Positions 1 through 10,069 are shown, counted from the stretch's first letter. The stretch: DNA of 64,000 nucleotides from Microbacterium dextranolyticum (GCF_016907295.1 NZ_JAFBBR010000001.1:1550001-1614000), one strand, 5' to 3'. Translations and numbers: made by a program. The notes: generated by a model from the sequence alone, not told the origin.

Positions 1-13
1 AAAGTGCGGACGC

Positions 14-1225
14 TCACGGCGTGCGGCGTGCTCCGCCTCGCCGTCGGGTCACTTCCGTGCCGATCGATCCGATGATGAGGGCCGTCTGCAGGATCAACGC
101 CTCGCGCGGGCCGGTGGCGTCCCACCCGATGACATCCGAGACGCGCTTGAGCCGGTAGCGCACGGTGTTGGGGTGCACGAAGAGTTCCCGCGCCGTGGCC
201 TCGAGGGACCGGCCGTTGTCCAGATAGCTCCACAGTGTCGTCACGAGATCGGATGAGTGCGCCTGGAGGGGGCGGTAGATGCGCTCGACGAGCGTGGCCT
301 TCGCGGCGCTGTCACCGGCCAGTGCGCGCTCGGGAAGCAGGTCGTCGGCTTCGACCGGACGCGGTGCGCTGCGCCAGGCTGCGGCGACGGCGAAACCCGC
401 GAGGGCGGCGCGGGCGCTCTGACCGGCGTCGACGAGGGCGGGCACGGTGGGACCGAGCACGAGATGGCCCGCACCGAAACCCGGCTCGAGGCGAGTGGCG
501 ATCTCGAGGAAGGGGAGGACGTCGCGCCGTTCGTCCGGCGTCGGGGCGTCCGCACGCCCGATCACCAGCACGAGCCGCGATCCCTGCACGCCGATCAGCA
601 CGTCGACGCCCATCTTGCGCGCGATCCGGCGCAGCTGGTCGACGTCGAACTGCGCGGGAGTGGTCCCGACGAGGACGGCGACTTCGCCGTGACCGTGCCA
701 TCCGAGGGCCGCGATCCTGCTCGGCAGCTCTTCGTCGGCTTCGCCCGTGAGGATCGAGTCGACGACGAGTGCTTCGAGACGGGCATCCCACAGCCCCCTC
801 GCCTCGGCGGCGCGGGCGTACACATCGGCCGAAGCGAAGGCCACCTCTCGCGAAAAGAGCAGGATGCTCTCGCGCAGATCTTCGGCGCGCCCGGCGACAC
901 GCTCCTCGGTCACGGCGACCGTGACGCGGATCAGCTGGAGCGTCTGCGTGAGGCTGACGCTGCGCAACAGCTCACGTGGGGCGGCGGCGAAGATGTCCGC
1001 CGCGATCCAGGGGGTGGACTGGGGATCGTCGTACCACTGGATGAACGAGGCGATGCCCGCCTGCGCCACGAGACCCACCGACGACCGACGGGCCGGCGGC
1101 ATGTCGGCGTACCACGGCAGCGACTCTTCGAGCCGCTTGATGGTCGCCGTTGCAAGATCTCCGGAGATCCGACGCAACCAGGCGAGGGTCTCCGCTTTCT
1201 CCTGCGGGGTGGGGCGGGCGGGCAT
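14..1225 (-). CDS. PucR-family helix-turn-helix transcriptional regulator
   Basis: A 403-residue protein starting at MPARPTPQEKAE. The C-terminal part, about residues 335-390, has the PucR-type HTH pattern (YLDNGRSLEATAREL followed by HPNTVRYRLKRV), and the middle looks like the GGDEF-like region usual in this family. The frame stays open 160 codons upstream into aceE, but the ATG at 1225 is preferred because it keeps the gene clear of aceE (8-nt gap) and removes an Arg-rich shadow sequence. It lies directly behind aceE on the same strand, so the two are probably co-transcribed. Inferred role: transcription regulator, perhaps of central carbon genes; the ligand is unknown. Confidence 0.85.
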   Translation of the reverse strand: MPARPTPQEKAETLAWLRRISGDLATATIKRLEESLPWYADMPPARRSSVGLVAQAGIASFIQWYDDPQSTPWIAADIFAAAPRELLRSVSLTQTLQLIRVTVAVTEERVAGRAEDLRESILLFSREVAFASADVYARAAEARGLWDARLEALVVDSILTGEADEELPSRIAALGWHGHGEVAVLVGTTPAQFDVDQLRRIARKMGVDVLIGVQGSRLVLVIGRADAPTPDERRDVLPFLEIATRLEPGFGAGHLVLGPTVPALVDAGQSARAALAGFAVAAAWRSAPRPVEADDLLPERALAGDSAAKATLVERIYRPLQAHSSDLVTTLWSYLDNGRSLEATARELFVHPNTVRYRLKRVSDVIGWDATGPREALILQTALIIGSIGTEVTRRRGGARRTP

Positions 1226-1233
1226 CGCGTCGG

Positions 1234-3963
1234 TCAGCTCTCGCCCCCGGCGTTGCCGCTGGTGCCGGCGTTGACGTCGTGCAGGCGGTACTTCTCGATG
1301 GCCTGGACGGACAGCGAGCGATCGACGACGCCTTCCTCGGCGAGCGCCTGCAGGGCGCGCACCACGACCGAGGGACCGTCGATCTTGAAGAACCGACGAG
1401 CGGCGGCGCGGGTGTCCGAGAACCCGAAGCCGTCGGCGCCCAGCGTGACGTAGCGGTTCGGCACCCACGGACGGATCTGGTCCTGCACGGCGTGCATGTA
1501 GTCGCTGACGGCGACGACCGGACCGGCCGTGCCCTGCAGCTTCTGCGTCAGGTACGCGGTGCGCGGCTCGTCCGTCGGGTGCAGGAAGTTGTGCTCGTCG
1601 GCGGCGAGACCGTCGCGGCGCAGCTCCGTCCAGCTCGTCACCGACCAGACGTCGGCGACCACGCCCCAGTCCTCGCGCAGCAGGTGCTGGGCCTCGAGAG
1701 CCCACGGCACGCCGACGCCCGAGGCGAACAGCTGCACGCGGTGCCCGTCGCCGTCTCCTTCGGAGATGCGGTGGATGCCTCGGATGATGCCCTCGACATC
1801 GACGCCCTCGGGCTCGGCCGGCTGCACGAGCGGCTCGTTGTACAGCGTGATGTAATACATGACGTTCGGGTCGGGGTGGTTGCCGCCGTACATGCGCTCG
1901 ATGCCGGAACGCACGATGTGTGCGATCTCGTACCCGTAGGCGGGGTCGTACGACACGGTCGCCGGGTTCGTCGACGCCAGCAGGTGCGAGTGGCCGTCGG
2001 CGTGCTGCAGGCCTTCACCCGTCAGCGTCGTGCGCCCCGCCGTCGCGCCCATGATGAAACCGCGCGCCATCTGGTCACCGGCGGCCCACTGGGCGTCGCC
2101 TGTGCGCTGGAACCCGAACATCGAGTAGAAGAGGTAGACCGGGATCAGCGGCTCGCCGTGCGTCGAGTACGAGGTGCCCGTGCCGGTGAAGGCTGCGAGG
2201 GCGCCCGCCTCGTTGATGCCGACGTGCATGATCTGACCCTGCGGGCTCTCCTTGTAGGCGAGCAGCAGCTCCCGGTCGACCGAGGTGTAGTTCTGGCCGT
2301 TCGGGTTGTAGATCTTCGCGGTCGGGAAGAACGCGTCGACGCCGAACGTGCGGGCCTCGTCGGGGATGATGGGCACGATCCGGTGGCCGAAGTCCTTGGC
2401 GCGCAGGAGGTCCTTCAGCAGACGGACGAAGGCCATCGTCGTGGCGATCTCCTGCGTGCCCGAACCCTTCTTCGGCAGCGCGTAGGCGCTGTCGTCGGGC
2501 AGGGTGATCGGCACGTGGTGCGTGCGACGCTCGGGCAGGAAGCCACCCAGGGCGCGACGCTTCTCGACCATGTACTGGATGGTCTCGTCCTCGGCGCCGG
2601 GGTGGAAGTACGGCGGCTGGTACGGGTTCTCCTCGAGCTGCGCGTCGCTGACGGGGATCCGCATCGAGTCGCGGAAGTGCTTGAGGTCGTCGAGGGTCAT
2701 CTTCTTCATCTGGTGGGTCGCGTTGCGACCCTCGAAGTGGTGACCGAGGCCGTATCCCTTGATGGTCTTGGCGAGGATGACCGTGGGCTGACCCTTGTGC
2801 TCCGTAGCCGCCTTGTACGCGGCGTAGAGCTTCTGGTAGTCGAGGCCGCCGCGGCGCAGCTTGCCCCAGATGTCCTCGTCCGACCAGTCGGCCACCATCG
2901 CGGCGGTGCGCTCGTCGCGACCGAAGAAGTGGTTGCGGATGAAGGTGCCGTCCTCGGCGCGGTACGTCTGGAAGTCGCCGTCGGGGGTCGTGTTCATGAG
3001 CCGTACGAGCGCTCCGTCGGTGTCGACGTCGAGCAGCTCGTCCCAGCCGCGACCCCACACGACCTTGATGACGTTCCAGCCCGCTCCGCGGAAGAACGCC
3101 TCGAGCTCCTGGATGATCTTGCCGTTGCCGCGCACCGGACCGTCGAGGCGCTGCAGGTTGCAGTTGACCACGAAGGTCAGGTTGTCCAGGCCCTCGTTCG
3201 CTGCGACCTGCAGCTGACCGCGCGACTCGACCTCGTCCATCTCGCCGTCGCCGAGGAAGGCCCAGACGTGCGAATCGCCCAGGTCCTTGATACCGCGGTT
3301 GGCGAGGTACTTGTTGGTCATCGCCTGGTAGATGGCGTTGATGGGACCGAGACCCATCGACACCGTCGGGAACTGCCAGTACTCGGGCATGAGGCGCGGG
3401 TGCGGGTACGAGGGGATGCCGTGCGGCGCGCGCGACTTCTCCTGACGGAAGCCGTCGAGCTGGTCCGCGGACAGGCGACCCTCGAGGAACGAGCGCGCGT
3501 AGATGCCGGGGGAGGCGTGACCCTGGATGAAGATCTGGTCGCCGCCGGACGGGTCGTCCAGGCCCTTGAAGAAGTGGTTGAAGCCGACTTCGTACAGCGA
3601 CGCCGACGACGCGTAGGTCGAGATGTGGCCGCCCACGCCGATGCCCGGACGCTGGGCGCGGTGCACCGTGATCGCGGCGTTCCAGCGGATCCACCGGCGG
3701 TAGCGGCGCTCCAGCTCCTCGTCACCGGGGAACTCGGGCTCGTTCTCCGGGGCGATCGTGTTGATGTAGTCGGTGACCGGCACCTGCGGCACGTTGAGCT
3801 GCAGCTCGTGCGACTTGTTCAGCAGGCTGAGCATGATCTCGCGACCACGGCCTGCGCCCTTGCTGTCGACGAGCTGCTGGAGCGATTCCTGCCACTCGTG
3901 CGTCTCTTCGGGATCGCTGTCCTGCGGGCCCTGCGAGTACGGATCCTGATCGTTGACCGTCAC
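1234..3963 (-). CDS. aceE: Pyruvate dehydrogenase E1 component (homodimeric type)
   Basis: Thiamine-diphosphate enzyme that decarboxylates pyruvate and reductively acetylates the lipoyl E2; cytoplasmic. The length of 909 residues fits the homodimeric AceE family. The ThDP motif begins with GDGEMDE near residue 238 and continues to the NCNLQ segment. The GTG at 3963 ([11 protein letters not shown]) is chosen over an upstream ATG at 4080 because AAAGG lies 6 nt before it and homologues begin at about this point. A -10-like TAGGCT at 4055-4060 would give a leader of about 85 nt. The E2 and E3 partners are in this window at 23.6-26.8 kb, not adjacent. Confidence 0.96.
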   Translation of the reverse strand: MTVNDQDPYSQGPQDSDPEETHEWQESLQQLVDSKGAGRGREIMLSLLNKSHELQLNVPQVPVTDYINTIAPENEPEFPGDEELERRYRRWIRWNAAITVHRAQRPGIGVGGHISTYASSASLYEVGFNHFFKGLDDPSGGDQIFIQGHASPGIYARSFLEGRLSADQLDGFRQEKSRAPHGIPSYPHPRLMPEYWQFPTVSMGLGPINAIYQAMTNKYLANRGIKDLGDSHVWAFLGDGEMDEVESRGQLQVAANEGLDNLTFVVNCNLQRLDGPVRGNGKIIQELEAFFRGAGWNVIKVVWGRGWDELLDVDTDGALVRLMNTTPDGDFQTYRAEDGTFIRNHFFGRDERTAAMVADWSDEDIWGKLRRGGLDYQKLYAAYKAATEHKGQPTVILAKTIKGYGLGHHFEGRNATHQMKKMTLDDLKHFRDSMRIPVSDAQLEENPYQPPYFHPGAEDETIQYMVEKRRALGGFLPERRTHHVPITLPDDSAYALPKKGSGTQEIATTMAFVRLLKDLLRAKDFGHRIVPIIPDEARTFGVDAFFPTAKIYNPNGQNYTSVDRELLLAYKESPQGQIMHVGINEAGALAAFTGTGTSYSTHGEPLIPVYLFYSMFGFQRTGDAQWAAGDQMARGFIMGATAGRTTLTGEGLQHADGHSHLLASTNPATVSYDPAYGYEIAHIVRSGIERMYGGNHPDPNVMYYITLYNEPLVQPAEPEGVDVEGIIRGIHRISEGDGDGHRVQLFASGVGVPWALEAQHLLREDWGVVADVWSVTSWTELRRDGLAADEHNFLHPTDEPRTAYLTQKLQGTAGPVVAVSDYMHAVQDQIRPWVPNRYVTLGADGFGFSDTRAAARRFFKIDGPSVVVRALQALAEEGVVDRSLSVQAIEKYRLHDVNAGTSGNAGGES

Positions 3964-4054
3964 GAGACACCTTTCGTCATCTGGCAGATCGTGCCAGGGA
4001 TGGGGGCTGCGGGCGCGCGCGGCTTTGTGCAGCGTCGACAACACGTCCTGGATC

Positions 4055-4060
4055 AGCCTA
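4055..4060 (-). promoter_or_regulatory. Predicted -10 box for aceE
   Basis: TAGGCT on the minus strand, about 92 nt before the aceE GTG. No good -35 is visible. It implies a leadered transcript, in keeping with the clear ribosome binding site of aceE. Confidence 0.4.
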
Positions 4061-4109
4061 GTCACAATCCGGAGCACCACGGATGCCGGTGCGCGAACGG
4101 ATCCGATGT

Positions 4110-4115
4110 CAGACT
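4110..4115 (+). promoter_or_regulatory. Predicted -10 box, leaderless, MOSC gene
   Basis: CAGACT followed by 6 nt and then GTG 4122. A weaker match to TANNNT, but with the same spacing as the stronger examples in this window. Confidence 0.35.
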
Positions 4116-4121
4116 GACGAG

Positions 4122-4916
4122 GTGCCTCAGGTCGTCGCTCTGTACCGCCATCCCGTCAAAGGGTTCACGCCGGAGTGCCGCGCAGAGCTCACCGTGCAGG
4201 AAGACGGGCGCATCGGCGGGGACCGCGTTCTGGCCTTCCGCTTCGCGGACGCGACACACCCCGAGGAGCGCGACGGGCTCGACTACTGGCCGAAGTCCAA
4301 AGGCCTCGCGCTGCAGGATTTCCCCGCGCTGGCGCGGCTCGAGGTCACCTATGACGAGCACGTGCGGCGGGTGCGTGTGGCCTCCGGAACCCGGACTCTC
4401 GTCGAGGCAGGGCTCGATGGGGCCGGTCGTCGCGACCTCGCCGCCGCCGTCACCGAGTTCGTGCTCGCCTCGCCCGAGGCCGAGCGTCTCCACGCCCCCG
4501 GCCGGCTGCCGCTCGTCCTCGTCGGGGACGGCGTCACCTCGCGCTTCCAGGACCGCCCGCGCGGCTTCGTGTCGGTGCACACGCGGGAGAGTGCGGAGGC
4601 GCTGGATGCCGTTCTGCCGGCATCCATCGACGACCGTCGCTTCCGCTCCAACATCGTCATCGCCGGAGCCGAGGCCTTCTCGGAGCTCGACTGGACCGGC
4701 GCGGTGCGCATCGGCGACGTGACGTTCGCGCCGCAGGGACCGATCGTGCGGTGCCTCGCCACCCATGCCGATCCTGACACGGGGGAGCGCGACGCCCCGG
4801 TCCTCACGACACTGACGCGTCGGTTCGACCAGCAGAAGCCGACGCTCGGCCGACTGCTGCTCCCGTTCACGGGCGGTGGGGTGGTCCGCGTCGGTGACGA
4901 GGTGGCGGTCCTCTAG
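4122..4916 (+). CDS. MOSC domain-containing protein
   Basis: About 264 residues with an N-terminal YP_MOSC_N beta-barrel ([10 protein letters not shown] at the start) and a C-terminal MOSC domain. The Cys in [15 protein letters not shown] (near residue 211) matches the position that carries the molybdenum cofactor in mARC/YiiM-like relatives. This suggests a molybdo-enzyme or cofactor carrier that reduces N-hydroxylated compounds; the substrate is unknown. The GTG at 4122 is preferred to the ATG at 4083 because CAGACT ends exactly 6 nt upstream, a leaderless pattern seen throughout the window, and because the domain starts right there. Its end overlaps the convergent DfsB-like gene by 4 nt. 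Confidence 0.82.
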   Translation: MPQVVALYRHPVKGFTPECRAELTVQEDGRIGGDRVLAFRFADATHPEERDGLDYWPKSKGLALQDFPALARLEVTYDEHVRRVRVASGTRTLVEAGLDGAGRRDLAAAVTEFVLASPEAERLHAPGRLPLVLVGDGVTSRFQDRPRGFVSVHTRESAEALDAVLPASIDDRRFRSNIVIAGAEAFSELDWTGAVRIGDVTFAPQGPIVRCLATHADPDTGERDAPVLTTLTRRFDQQKPTLGRLLLPFTGGGVVRVGDEVAVL

Positions 4917-5443
4917 CGGCCCGCAGCGTGTTCGGCCGCCTCGCGCTCGCGCAACCACCGCCGCAGCCGCGTGCGGGCGTTGGCGTAGGGAGACGAGGTG
5001 TTGAACTGGATCATGCGGCCGGCCGTATGCGTGCCGTACCACGGGGCGCCGTAGAGCGCAGCATCGTCGAGCCTGTCGATGAGGGCGAGGATCGCCTTCT
5101 CTGCGCGGTCGAATCGATCGAGCAGCTCGCTCCAGGAGAGGTCGGCGCACTGCGTGTAGAAGCTTCCGGCGAGCTCGCCGAGCTGATTCCATCGGTACCC
5201 CTCGGCGGGGAAAGCGGGTTCGACCCCGGCGGCGCGCTGTGCGTGCCAGGACAGGACCAGCTCGTTCCATCCGATGAGATACGCGACGAGGTCCGCTGGG
5301 GACATCAGCGTGCCCTGTGCGTGGCCCGGCATCGTCAGCTCGCGCACGGCATCCGCAGGTACCCGTTGGAGGTCGTCGACCATCCGGTCGTACCCGTCGG
5401 TCACCGCGCGCGTGAGTTCCGCCTTGCTCTGCGGGACGGCCAT
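4913..5443 (-). CDS. ClbS/DfsB-family four-helix-bundle protein
   Basis: 176 residues with the DfsB/ClbS (DUF1706) pattern: SKAELTRAVTDGYDRM at the start, GWNELVLSWH, an FPAEGYRWNQL segment and the conserved ASSPYANAR-like stretch (NTSSPYANARTRLRRW). The family is related to DinB folds. ClbS is a colibactin cyclopropane hydrolase, but most family members have no known activity, so only the fold is claimed. AGGAGG lies 6 nt before the ATG, a strong ribosome binding site. Convergent with the MOSC gene; tRNA-Val lies just upstream on the same strand. Confidence 0.82.
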   Translation of the reverse strand: MAVPQSKAELTRAVTDGYDRMVDDLQRVPADAVRELTMPGHAQGTLMSPADLVAYLIGWNELVLSWHAQRAAGVEPAFPAEGYRWNQLGELAGSFYTQCADLSWSELLDRFDRAEKAILALIDRLDDAALYGAPWYGTHTAGRMIQFNTSSPYANARTRLRRWLREREAAEHAAGR

Positions 5444-5495
5444 GCCGATCCTCCTCCGGATCCCCCGGATCCCGTCGTGGTTTCCGGAACCGATG

Positions 5496-5568
5496 TGGGC
5501 CCTGCCGGGATCGAACCGACGACATCCACGGTGTAAACGTGGCGCTCTACCAGCTGAGCTAAAGGCCC
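5496..5568 (-). tRNA. tRNA-Val (anticodon UAC)
   Basis: 73 nt on the minus strand from GGGCCTTTAGCTCAGCTGG to the discriminator A. The 7-bp acceptor stem pairs (GGGCCTT with AGGGCCC, one G-U). The anticodon stem CCACG/CGTGG holds loop TTTACAC, giving UAC (Val). The T arm reads GTCGG-TTCGATC-CCGGC. No CCA is encoded; the following bases are CATCG. Confidence 0.96.
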
Positions 5569-5581
5569 TGACCGCTCCAGT

Positions 5582-7084
5582 CTAAGAGTCGCGACCCACG
5601 ACGCGCGGCAGGGCGGGGTCGAGGTACGCACCGTCGTCCTTCCCGAGGCGCGAGTGGCGGTGCGAGTAGGTGGCGTAGATCACGAAGCCGACGACCAGCC
5701 AGATGAGAAAGCGCAGCCATGTCTCGACGGTGAGGTTCAGCATCAGGTAGGTGCAGATCGCTGCCGACAGGATCGGCAGGAATGGACTCCAGGGCACGCG
5801 GAACCCGCGCGTCAGGTCCGGACGGGTGCGGCGAAGCACGACGACGCCGACGGAGACCAGGACGAAGGCCGAGAGCGTGCCGATGTTCACCATCTCCTCC
5901 AGCACTCCGACCGGTGTGACGCCGGCGACGACCGCCACGATGACCGTCACGATGACCGAGATGACCCAGGGCGTCCGGCGTGTCGGGTGGACCTTGGCGA
6001 GCCCGGCGGGGAGCAGGTGATCGCGCGCCATCGCGAAGATGATGCGCGTCGCTCCGATGAGCAGGGTCAGAACGACCGTCGTGAGTCCGGCCACGGCGCC
6101 CGCGGAGATGACGGTCGCCATCCATGTCTGACCGTGGTGGGCGAATGCGTTCGCCAGTGCGGCGGCGGGATCCAGTTGGTCGTAGCGGACCATGCCCGTG
6201 ACGACGAGGGCGACCGCGCAGTAGAGCAGGGTGCAGATCGCGAGCGAGGCGATGATGCCGATCGGCATGTCGCGCTGGGGGTTCTTCGTCTCCTCCGCCG
6301 TGGTCGCGACCACGTCGAACCCGATGTACGCGAAGAACACGAGCGCGGCACCCGCGAAGATGCCGCCGACGCCGAAGGCCATCGGCTCGATCCCCGACAG
6401 GAACTGCAGGAGGGGCTGAGTGAGCCCGGTCGCTGTCTCGCGCGGTGCCGCGTCGGGAACGAAGGGGGAGTAGTTCGCGGGGTTGATGAAGAGGATGCCC
6501 GCGACGATCACGAACAGCACGATGAACAGCTTCACGCCCACCAGCACGAGGTTCACGCGCATCGACTCGCGGATCCCGAGCGTCATCAGCGCGCCGAGCA
6601 CGACGACCAGCAGGATCGCCATGACATCGACCGTGCCGCCGTACCCGATGGCGGCGGGGATCGGTGCGCCGAGCTGCTGCAGCAGCACGCCCAGGTAGGC
6701 GCTCCAGCCTTGGGCGACCACGCTCGCCCCGAGGAACATCTCCAGGATCAGATCCCACCCGATGATCCATGCGAACAGCTCGCCGAGCGAGGCGTACGAG
6801 AAGGTGTACGCCGACCCCGAGACGGGAACCGTGGAGGCGAACTCCGCATAGCACATGGCCGCGAGGGCGCAGGCGATCGCGGCGACCACGAAGCTCACGA
6901 CGATCGCGGGCCCGGCGACCTCGTGCGCCGCCCGGCCGGTGAGGGTGAAGATGCCGGCGCCGATGACGACGCCGACCCCGAAGACGGTGAGGTCGAGGGC
7001 GGACAGCGATTTCTTCAGCCGGAACTCCGGCTCCTCGGTGTCGGCGAGCGATCGTTCGATCGACTTGGTGCGCATGACGCTCAT
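5582..7084 (-). CDS. APC-family amino acid permease (cationic amino acid transporter type)
   Basis: 500-residue polytopic membrane protein of the amino acid-polyamine-organocation superfamily, most like the YhdG/CAT group. After a short cytoplasmic N-terminus, TM1 has the family substrate-binding signature (GVGVVIGAGIFTLTG), followed by regular hydrophobic segments, about 12-14 in total. It should import amino acids by ion coupling; the substrate cannot be read from sequence. The ATG at 7084 is chosen because GAAGAGAG lies just upstream; a further 19 codons are open before it. tRNA-Val follows on the same strand after 13 nt. Confidence 0.9.
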   Translation of the reverse strand: MSVMRTKSIERSLADTEEPEFRLKKSLSALDLTVFGVGVVIGAGIFTLTGRAAHEVAGPAIVVSFVVAAIACALAAMCYAEFASTVPVSGSAYTFSYASLGELFAWIIGWDLILEMFLGASVVAQGWSAYLGVLLQQLGAPIPAAIGYGGTVDVMAILLVVVLGALMTLGIRESMRVNLVLVGVKLFIVLFVIVAGILFINPANYSPFVPDAAPRETATGLTQPLLQFLSGIEPMAFGVGGIFAGAALVFFAYIGFDVVATTAEETKNPQRDMPIGIIASLAICTLLYCAVALVVTGMVRYDQLDPAAALANAFAHHGQTWMATVISAGAVAGLTTVVLTLLIGATRIIFAMARDHLLPAGLAKVHPTRRTPWVISVIVTVIVAVVAGVTPVGVLEEMVNIGTLSAFVLVSVGVVVLRRTRPDLTRGFRVPWSPFLPILSAAICTYLMLNLTVETWLRFLIWLVVGFVIYATYSHRHSRLGKDDGAYLDPALPRVVGRDS

Positions 7085-7178
7085 GTTGCTCTCTTCGTCG
7101 AGTGCCCGGCAGGCGTCCCGGGGACCACATGCTAGCGCCATCGTTGCGTGAGCGGGGGCCGTACGCCCGGGGAAACGA

Positions 7179-7184
7179 TAGGTT
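7179..7184 (+). promoter_or_regulatory. Predicted -10 box, leaderless, zinc-ribbon gene
   Basis: TAGGTT followed by 6 nt and GTG 7191. The expected transcription start coincides with the start codon. Confidence 0.55.
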
Positions 7185-7190
7185 GGTGAG

Positions 7191-7922
7191 GTGAAAGCCC
7201 GTCCCGCCGACCAGCTGCTCCTGCTCGATCTCGCACGACTCGACGCGACGATCCGTGTCGCCGACCATCAGCGTCGCAACCCCGGGCAGTCGGCGCGCGT
7301 CGCCGAGCTGCTGACGCAGCGTCAGACGCAGTCCGCAGAGCTCACGCGTCTTCTGGGGGAGCGCGACGACGCGCGCGCCGAACTCGCCCGGCTCGAGTCG
7401 GATGTCTCGCTCGTCGATGCGCGCGTGGCGCGCGACGCCGAGCGACTGGCGGCGACCTCGAACCCGAAGGAGGCGCAGGGCCTCGAACGCGAGCTCGCGT
7501 CGCTCGCCAAGCGCAAGGGCGACCTCGAAGACGCCGAGCTGGAGCTCATGGAGCGGCTTGAGACGTCGGACGCGGCGGTGGCCGCGCAGGAAGCGGTGAT
7601 CGCCGCGACCAACGAGGAGGGCGCACGACTGAGCGCCGAAGGCAAGGCCGCCGTCGCGCGGGCCACCGCGGACGGGGAGGCGGCGGCGCGAGACCGCCAG
7701 GCCGTGGCCGCGACGGTCCCGGCGGAGCTGCTCGACCTCTACGATCGCCTCGCCGCGCGCGGCGTGGGCGCCGGTCTTCTGCGCCGTCGCACGTGCGAAG
7801 GGTGCCACATGGTGCTCTCCGGCACCGACCTGCAGACGCTGCGTCAGGCCGCCGATGACGATGTCGTGATGTGCCCCGAGTGCGGCGGCATCCTCATCCG
7901 CACCGACGAATCGGGTCTGTGA
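7191..7922 (+). CDS. Coiled-coil zinc-ribbon protein (C4-type, CT398/DUF164-like)
   Basis: 243 residues. The first 170 or so are a long, charged, Ala/Glu/Arg-rich helical hairpin. The C-terminus has a C4 zinc ribbon with CEGC near residue 202 and CPECGG near residue 228. This is the widespread bacterial zinc-ribbon family typified by CT398 of Chlamydia; it is thought to bind nucleic acid or to act as an adaptor, with no settled role. The GTG start follows a leaderless -10. The polymerase gene follows after 13 nt, so they are probably one transcript. Confidence 0.82.
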   Translation: MKARPADQLLLLDLARLDATIRVADHQRRNPGQSARVAELLTQRQTQSAELTRLLGERDDARAELARLESDVSLVDARVARDAERLAATSNPKEAQGLERELASLAKRKGDLEDAELELMERLETSDAAVAAQEAVIAATNEEGARLSAEGKAAVARATADGEAAARDRQAVAATVPAELLDLYDRLAARGVGAGLLRRRTCEGCHMVLSGTDLQTLRQAADDDVVMCPECGGILIRTDESGL

Positions 7923-7935
7923 CCCCGCCGAGCAG

Positions 7936-9651
7936 ATGAGGGCGTCGCCGCGATGGCGCGTCGTCGCGCACGACGGCGAGCGCGTCGTCGTCGTCGATCT
8001 CGATGAGGCCGGCGCCGAAACCGCACGCCGGTGGTGCAGCCCCATGGAGTGGCGCGAGGCGGTGACGGCGAGCGACGCGGCCGTGCGCTGGGTGTGGAGC
8101 GACACGGCGCGGTGGTATCCCGAGCTGCTGGATGCCGGTGTCACCGTCGCCCGCTGCCACGATCTGCGCCTCTGCCGGGCGATCGTGCGGTCGAGCGAGC
8201 TCGTCACGGCACCGGAACTGCGTTCCCCGAGCGACTGGGATGCGCCTGCTGTCGACGGGACGAGTGTTCGGGACCCGGGTTTGTTCGACCTCGACGACCT
8301 CGGCGACCGCATGCGTGGGGTGCCGGACGACATCGCGGCGGTGCTCGCGGAGTTCGCCCGTCAGCAGGTGGCCGTCGCCGCGGCATCCGACCCGTCACGC
8401 CTGCGTCTGCTGCTCGCCGCCGAGTCGGCGGGTGGGCTTCTCGCGGCGGAGCTCCACGCGGCGGGCCTGCCGTGGAGCCGTGCCGTGCACGAGGCGATCC
8501 TCACCGAGACGCTCGGGGCGCGCCCTGCGGCGGGCGCCGTTCCCGAACGGGTGCGTGAACTCGGCGCCGACGTCCGCACGGCCCTCGGCGACCCGACGGC
8601 CAGCCTCGACTCGCAGCCGAAGCTCCTGCGGAGTCTGCACCGGGTGGGTGTCCTTGCACGCTCGACGAGTCGATGGGAGCTCGCCGACTACGACCACCCC
8701 GCGATCGCGCCGCTCCTCCAGTACAAGAAGCTGACCCGACTCGCGAGCGCCAACGGATGGGCCTGGCTCGACGAGTGGGCTGGCGACGGCAGGTTTCGGC
8801 CCGTGTACGTTCCCGGCGGGGTCGTCACCGGGCGGTGGGCGTCGTCGGGCGGCGGTGCGCTGCAGCTGCCCCGCCAGCTGCGCCCGGCGGTGCACGCCGA
8901 CCCCGGGTGGGTGCTCGTGGTGGCCGACGTCGCGCAGCTGGAGCCGCGGGTACTCGCCGCGATCTCCGGCGACGTCTCCCTCGCCGATGCTGCGCGGGGG
9001 CGAGACCTTTACGACGGGCTCGTGGCGGCGGGGACCGTGCCCAGCCGCGCCGAGGCCAAGATCGCGATGCTCGGCGCCATGTACGGCGCGACGACGGGTG
9101 ACAGCGGGCGGCTCGTTCCCGCGCTGCGGCGGGCCTACCCGCGCGCGATGGGTCTCGTAGATGCGGCGGCGCGCACGGGCGAAGAGGGCGGCGTCGTCAG
9201 CACCTGGCTCGGCAGATCCGCTCCGCCGCCGCCCGCGGAATGGCACGCCGTGCAGGACCGTGCCGGTGCGCCGGATGCCTCGGAGACCGACCGCGATCGT
9301 GCGCGTCGCTCGGCGCGTGATCGCGGGCGGTTCACGCGCAACTTCGTCGTGCAGGGCACCGCCGCAGAGTGGGCGCTCGCGTGGCTCGCGGACCTTCGAG
9401 GGAGCCTGGCCGAGATCGCACCTCAGGCGGGGACCCCGGCGGAGGCATCCGGCCCCGTCTTCTCGCGTCGGCCGCATCTGTGCTTCTTCCTGCACGACGA
9501 GATCATCGTGCACAGCCCCGCAGAGCTCGCCGACCAGGTCGCAGCGATGGTGCGGGAATCCGCTGCGCGTGCCGCGCACCTGCTCTTCGGCGGGTTCCCG
9601 ATCGATTTCCCCCTCGACCTGCGGATCGCTCAGGATGCCGCGAAGACGTGA
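7936..9651 (+). CDS. Bifunctional 3'-5' exonuclease/DNA polymerase (PolA-like, no 5' nuclease)
   Basis: 571 residues, much shorter than the 850-930 of true PolA. The family-A polymerase motifs are present: motif A in VVADVAQLEPRV (Asp near 331), motif B in AEAKIAMLGAMYG and motif C in FFLHDEIIVHS (His-Asp-Glu near 520-522). The N-terminal 200 residues replace the exonuclease part; I cannot see a convincing set of DEDD acids there, so proofreading is uncertain. There is no FEN-like 5' nuclease. This is the extra polymerase known in many Actinobacteria, probably a repair enzyme. It lies 13 nt after the zinc-ribbon gene and directly before rnpB. Confidence 0.85.
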   Translation: MRASPRWRVVAHDGERVVVVDLDEAGAETARRWCSPMEWREAVTASDAAVRWVWSDTARWYPELLDAGVTVARCHDLRLCRAIVRSSELVTAPELRSPSDWDAPAVDGTSVRDPGLFDLDDLGDRMRGVPDDIAAVLAEFARQQVAVAAASDPSRLRLLLAAESAGGLLAAELHAAGLPWSRAVHEAILTETLGARPAAGAVPERVRELGADVRTALGDPTASLDSQPKLLRSLHRVGVLARSTSRWELADYDHPAIAPLLQYKKLTRLASANGWAWLDEWAGDGRFRPVYVPGGVVTGRWASSGGGALQLPRQLRPAVHADPGWVLVVADVAQLEPRVLAAISGDVSLADAARGRDLYDGLVAAGTVPSRAEAKIAMLGAMYGATTGDSGRLVPALRRAYPRAMGLVDAAARTGEEGGVVSTWLGRSAPPPPAEWHAVQDRAGAPDASETDRDRARRSARDRGRFTRNFVVQGTAAEWALAWLADLRGSLAEIAPQAGTPAEASGPVFSRRPHLCFFLHDEIIVHSPAELADQVAAMVRESAARAAHLLFGGFPIDFPLDLRIAQDAAKT

Positions 9652-9675
9652 CGGTCTCCGGGGCGTCGCCCCCGG

Positions 9676-9681
9676 TAGACT
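9676..9681 (+). promoter_or_regulatory. Predicted -10 box for rnpB
   Basis: TAGACT 7 nt before the predicted 5' end of RNase P RNA. The -35 region is not recognisable. Confidence 0.5.
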
Positions 9682-9688
9682 GGCCACG

Positions 9689-10067
9689 CGAATGGGTCGG
9701 CTGGACGGTCGCGTGGCGGAGTGATCCGCACCGAGGAACGTCCGGGCTCCACAGGGCAGGGCGGTGGGTAACACCCACCCGGAGCAATCCGCGAGACAGT
9801 GCCACAGAGAGCAGACCGCCTCGATCTCCCGCTCGCCGGGAGTCGGGGTAAGGGTGAAAGGGTGGTGTAAGAGACCACCGGGGTCGTGGTGACACGACCC
9901 GCATGGTAAACCTCGCCCGGAGCAAGGTCAGACAGGGGATGCCGACGCGGCTCGCCGAGTCCCCGGGTAGACCGCTGGAGCGGCACGGCAACGTGTCGCC
10001 GAGAGAGATGACCGTCCACGGGGCTCACGCCCCCGGACAGAACCCGGCGTACAGGCCGGCCCATTCG
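9689..10067 (+). ncRNA. rnpB: RNase P RNA, bacterial type A
   Basis: Catalytic RNA of RNase P, which removes tRNA 5' leaders. The conserved core is clear: GAGGAACGTCCGGGCTCC and CACAGGGCAG near the 5' end, the GGGTGAAAGGGTGGTG and AGAGACCACCGG segment in the middle, and ACAGAACCCGGCGTACAGG near the 3' end. The two ends pair as P1 (CGAATGGGTCGG with CCGGCCCATTCG, one G-U), which fixes the limits to within a few bases. The length of about 379 nt is normal for Actinobacteria. Short frames translated from this stretch are spurious. Confidence 0.96.
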
Positions 10068-10069
10068 CC

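Noticed and set aside
1150..4722. A 1190-codon open frame on the plus strand opposite aceE
   Set aside because: Antisense to a certain gene, no recognisable domain, runs out of frame into the MOSC gene.
5559..8333. A 924-codon minus-strand frame across tRNA-Val, the permease and the zinc-ribbon gene
   Set aside because: Out of frame with the real permease and passes through a tRNA; a shadow.
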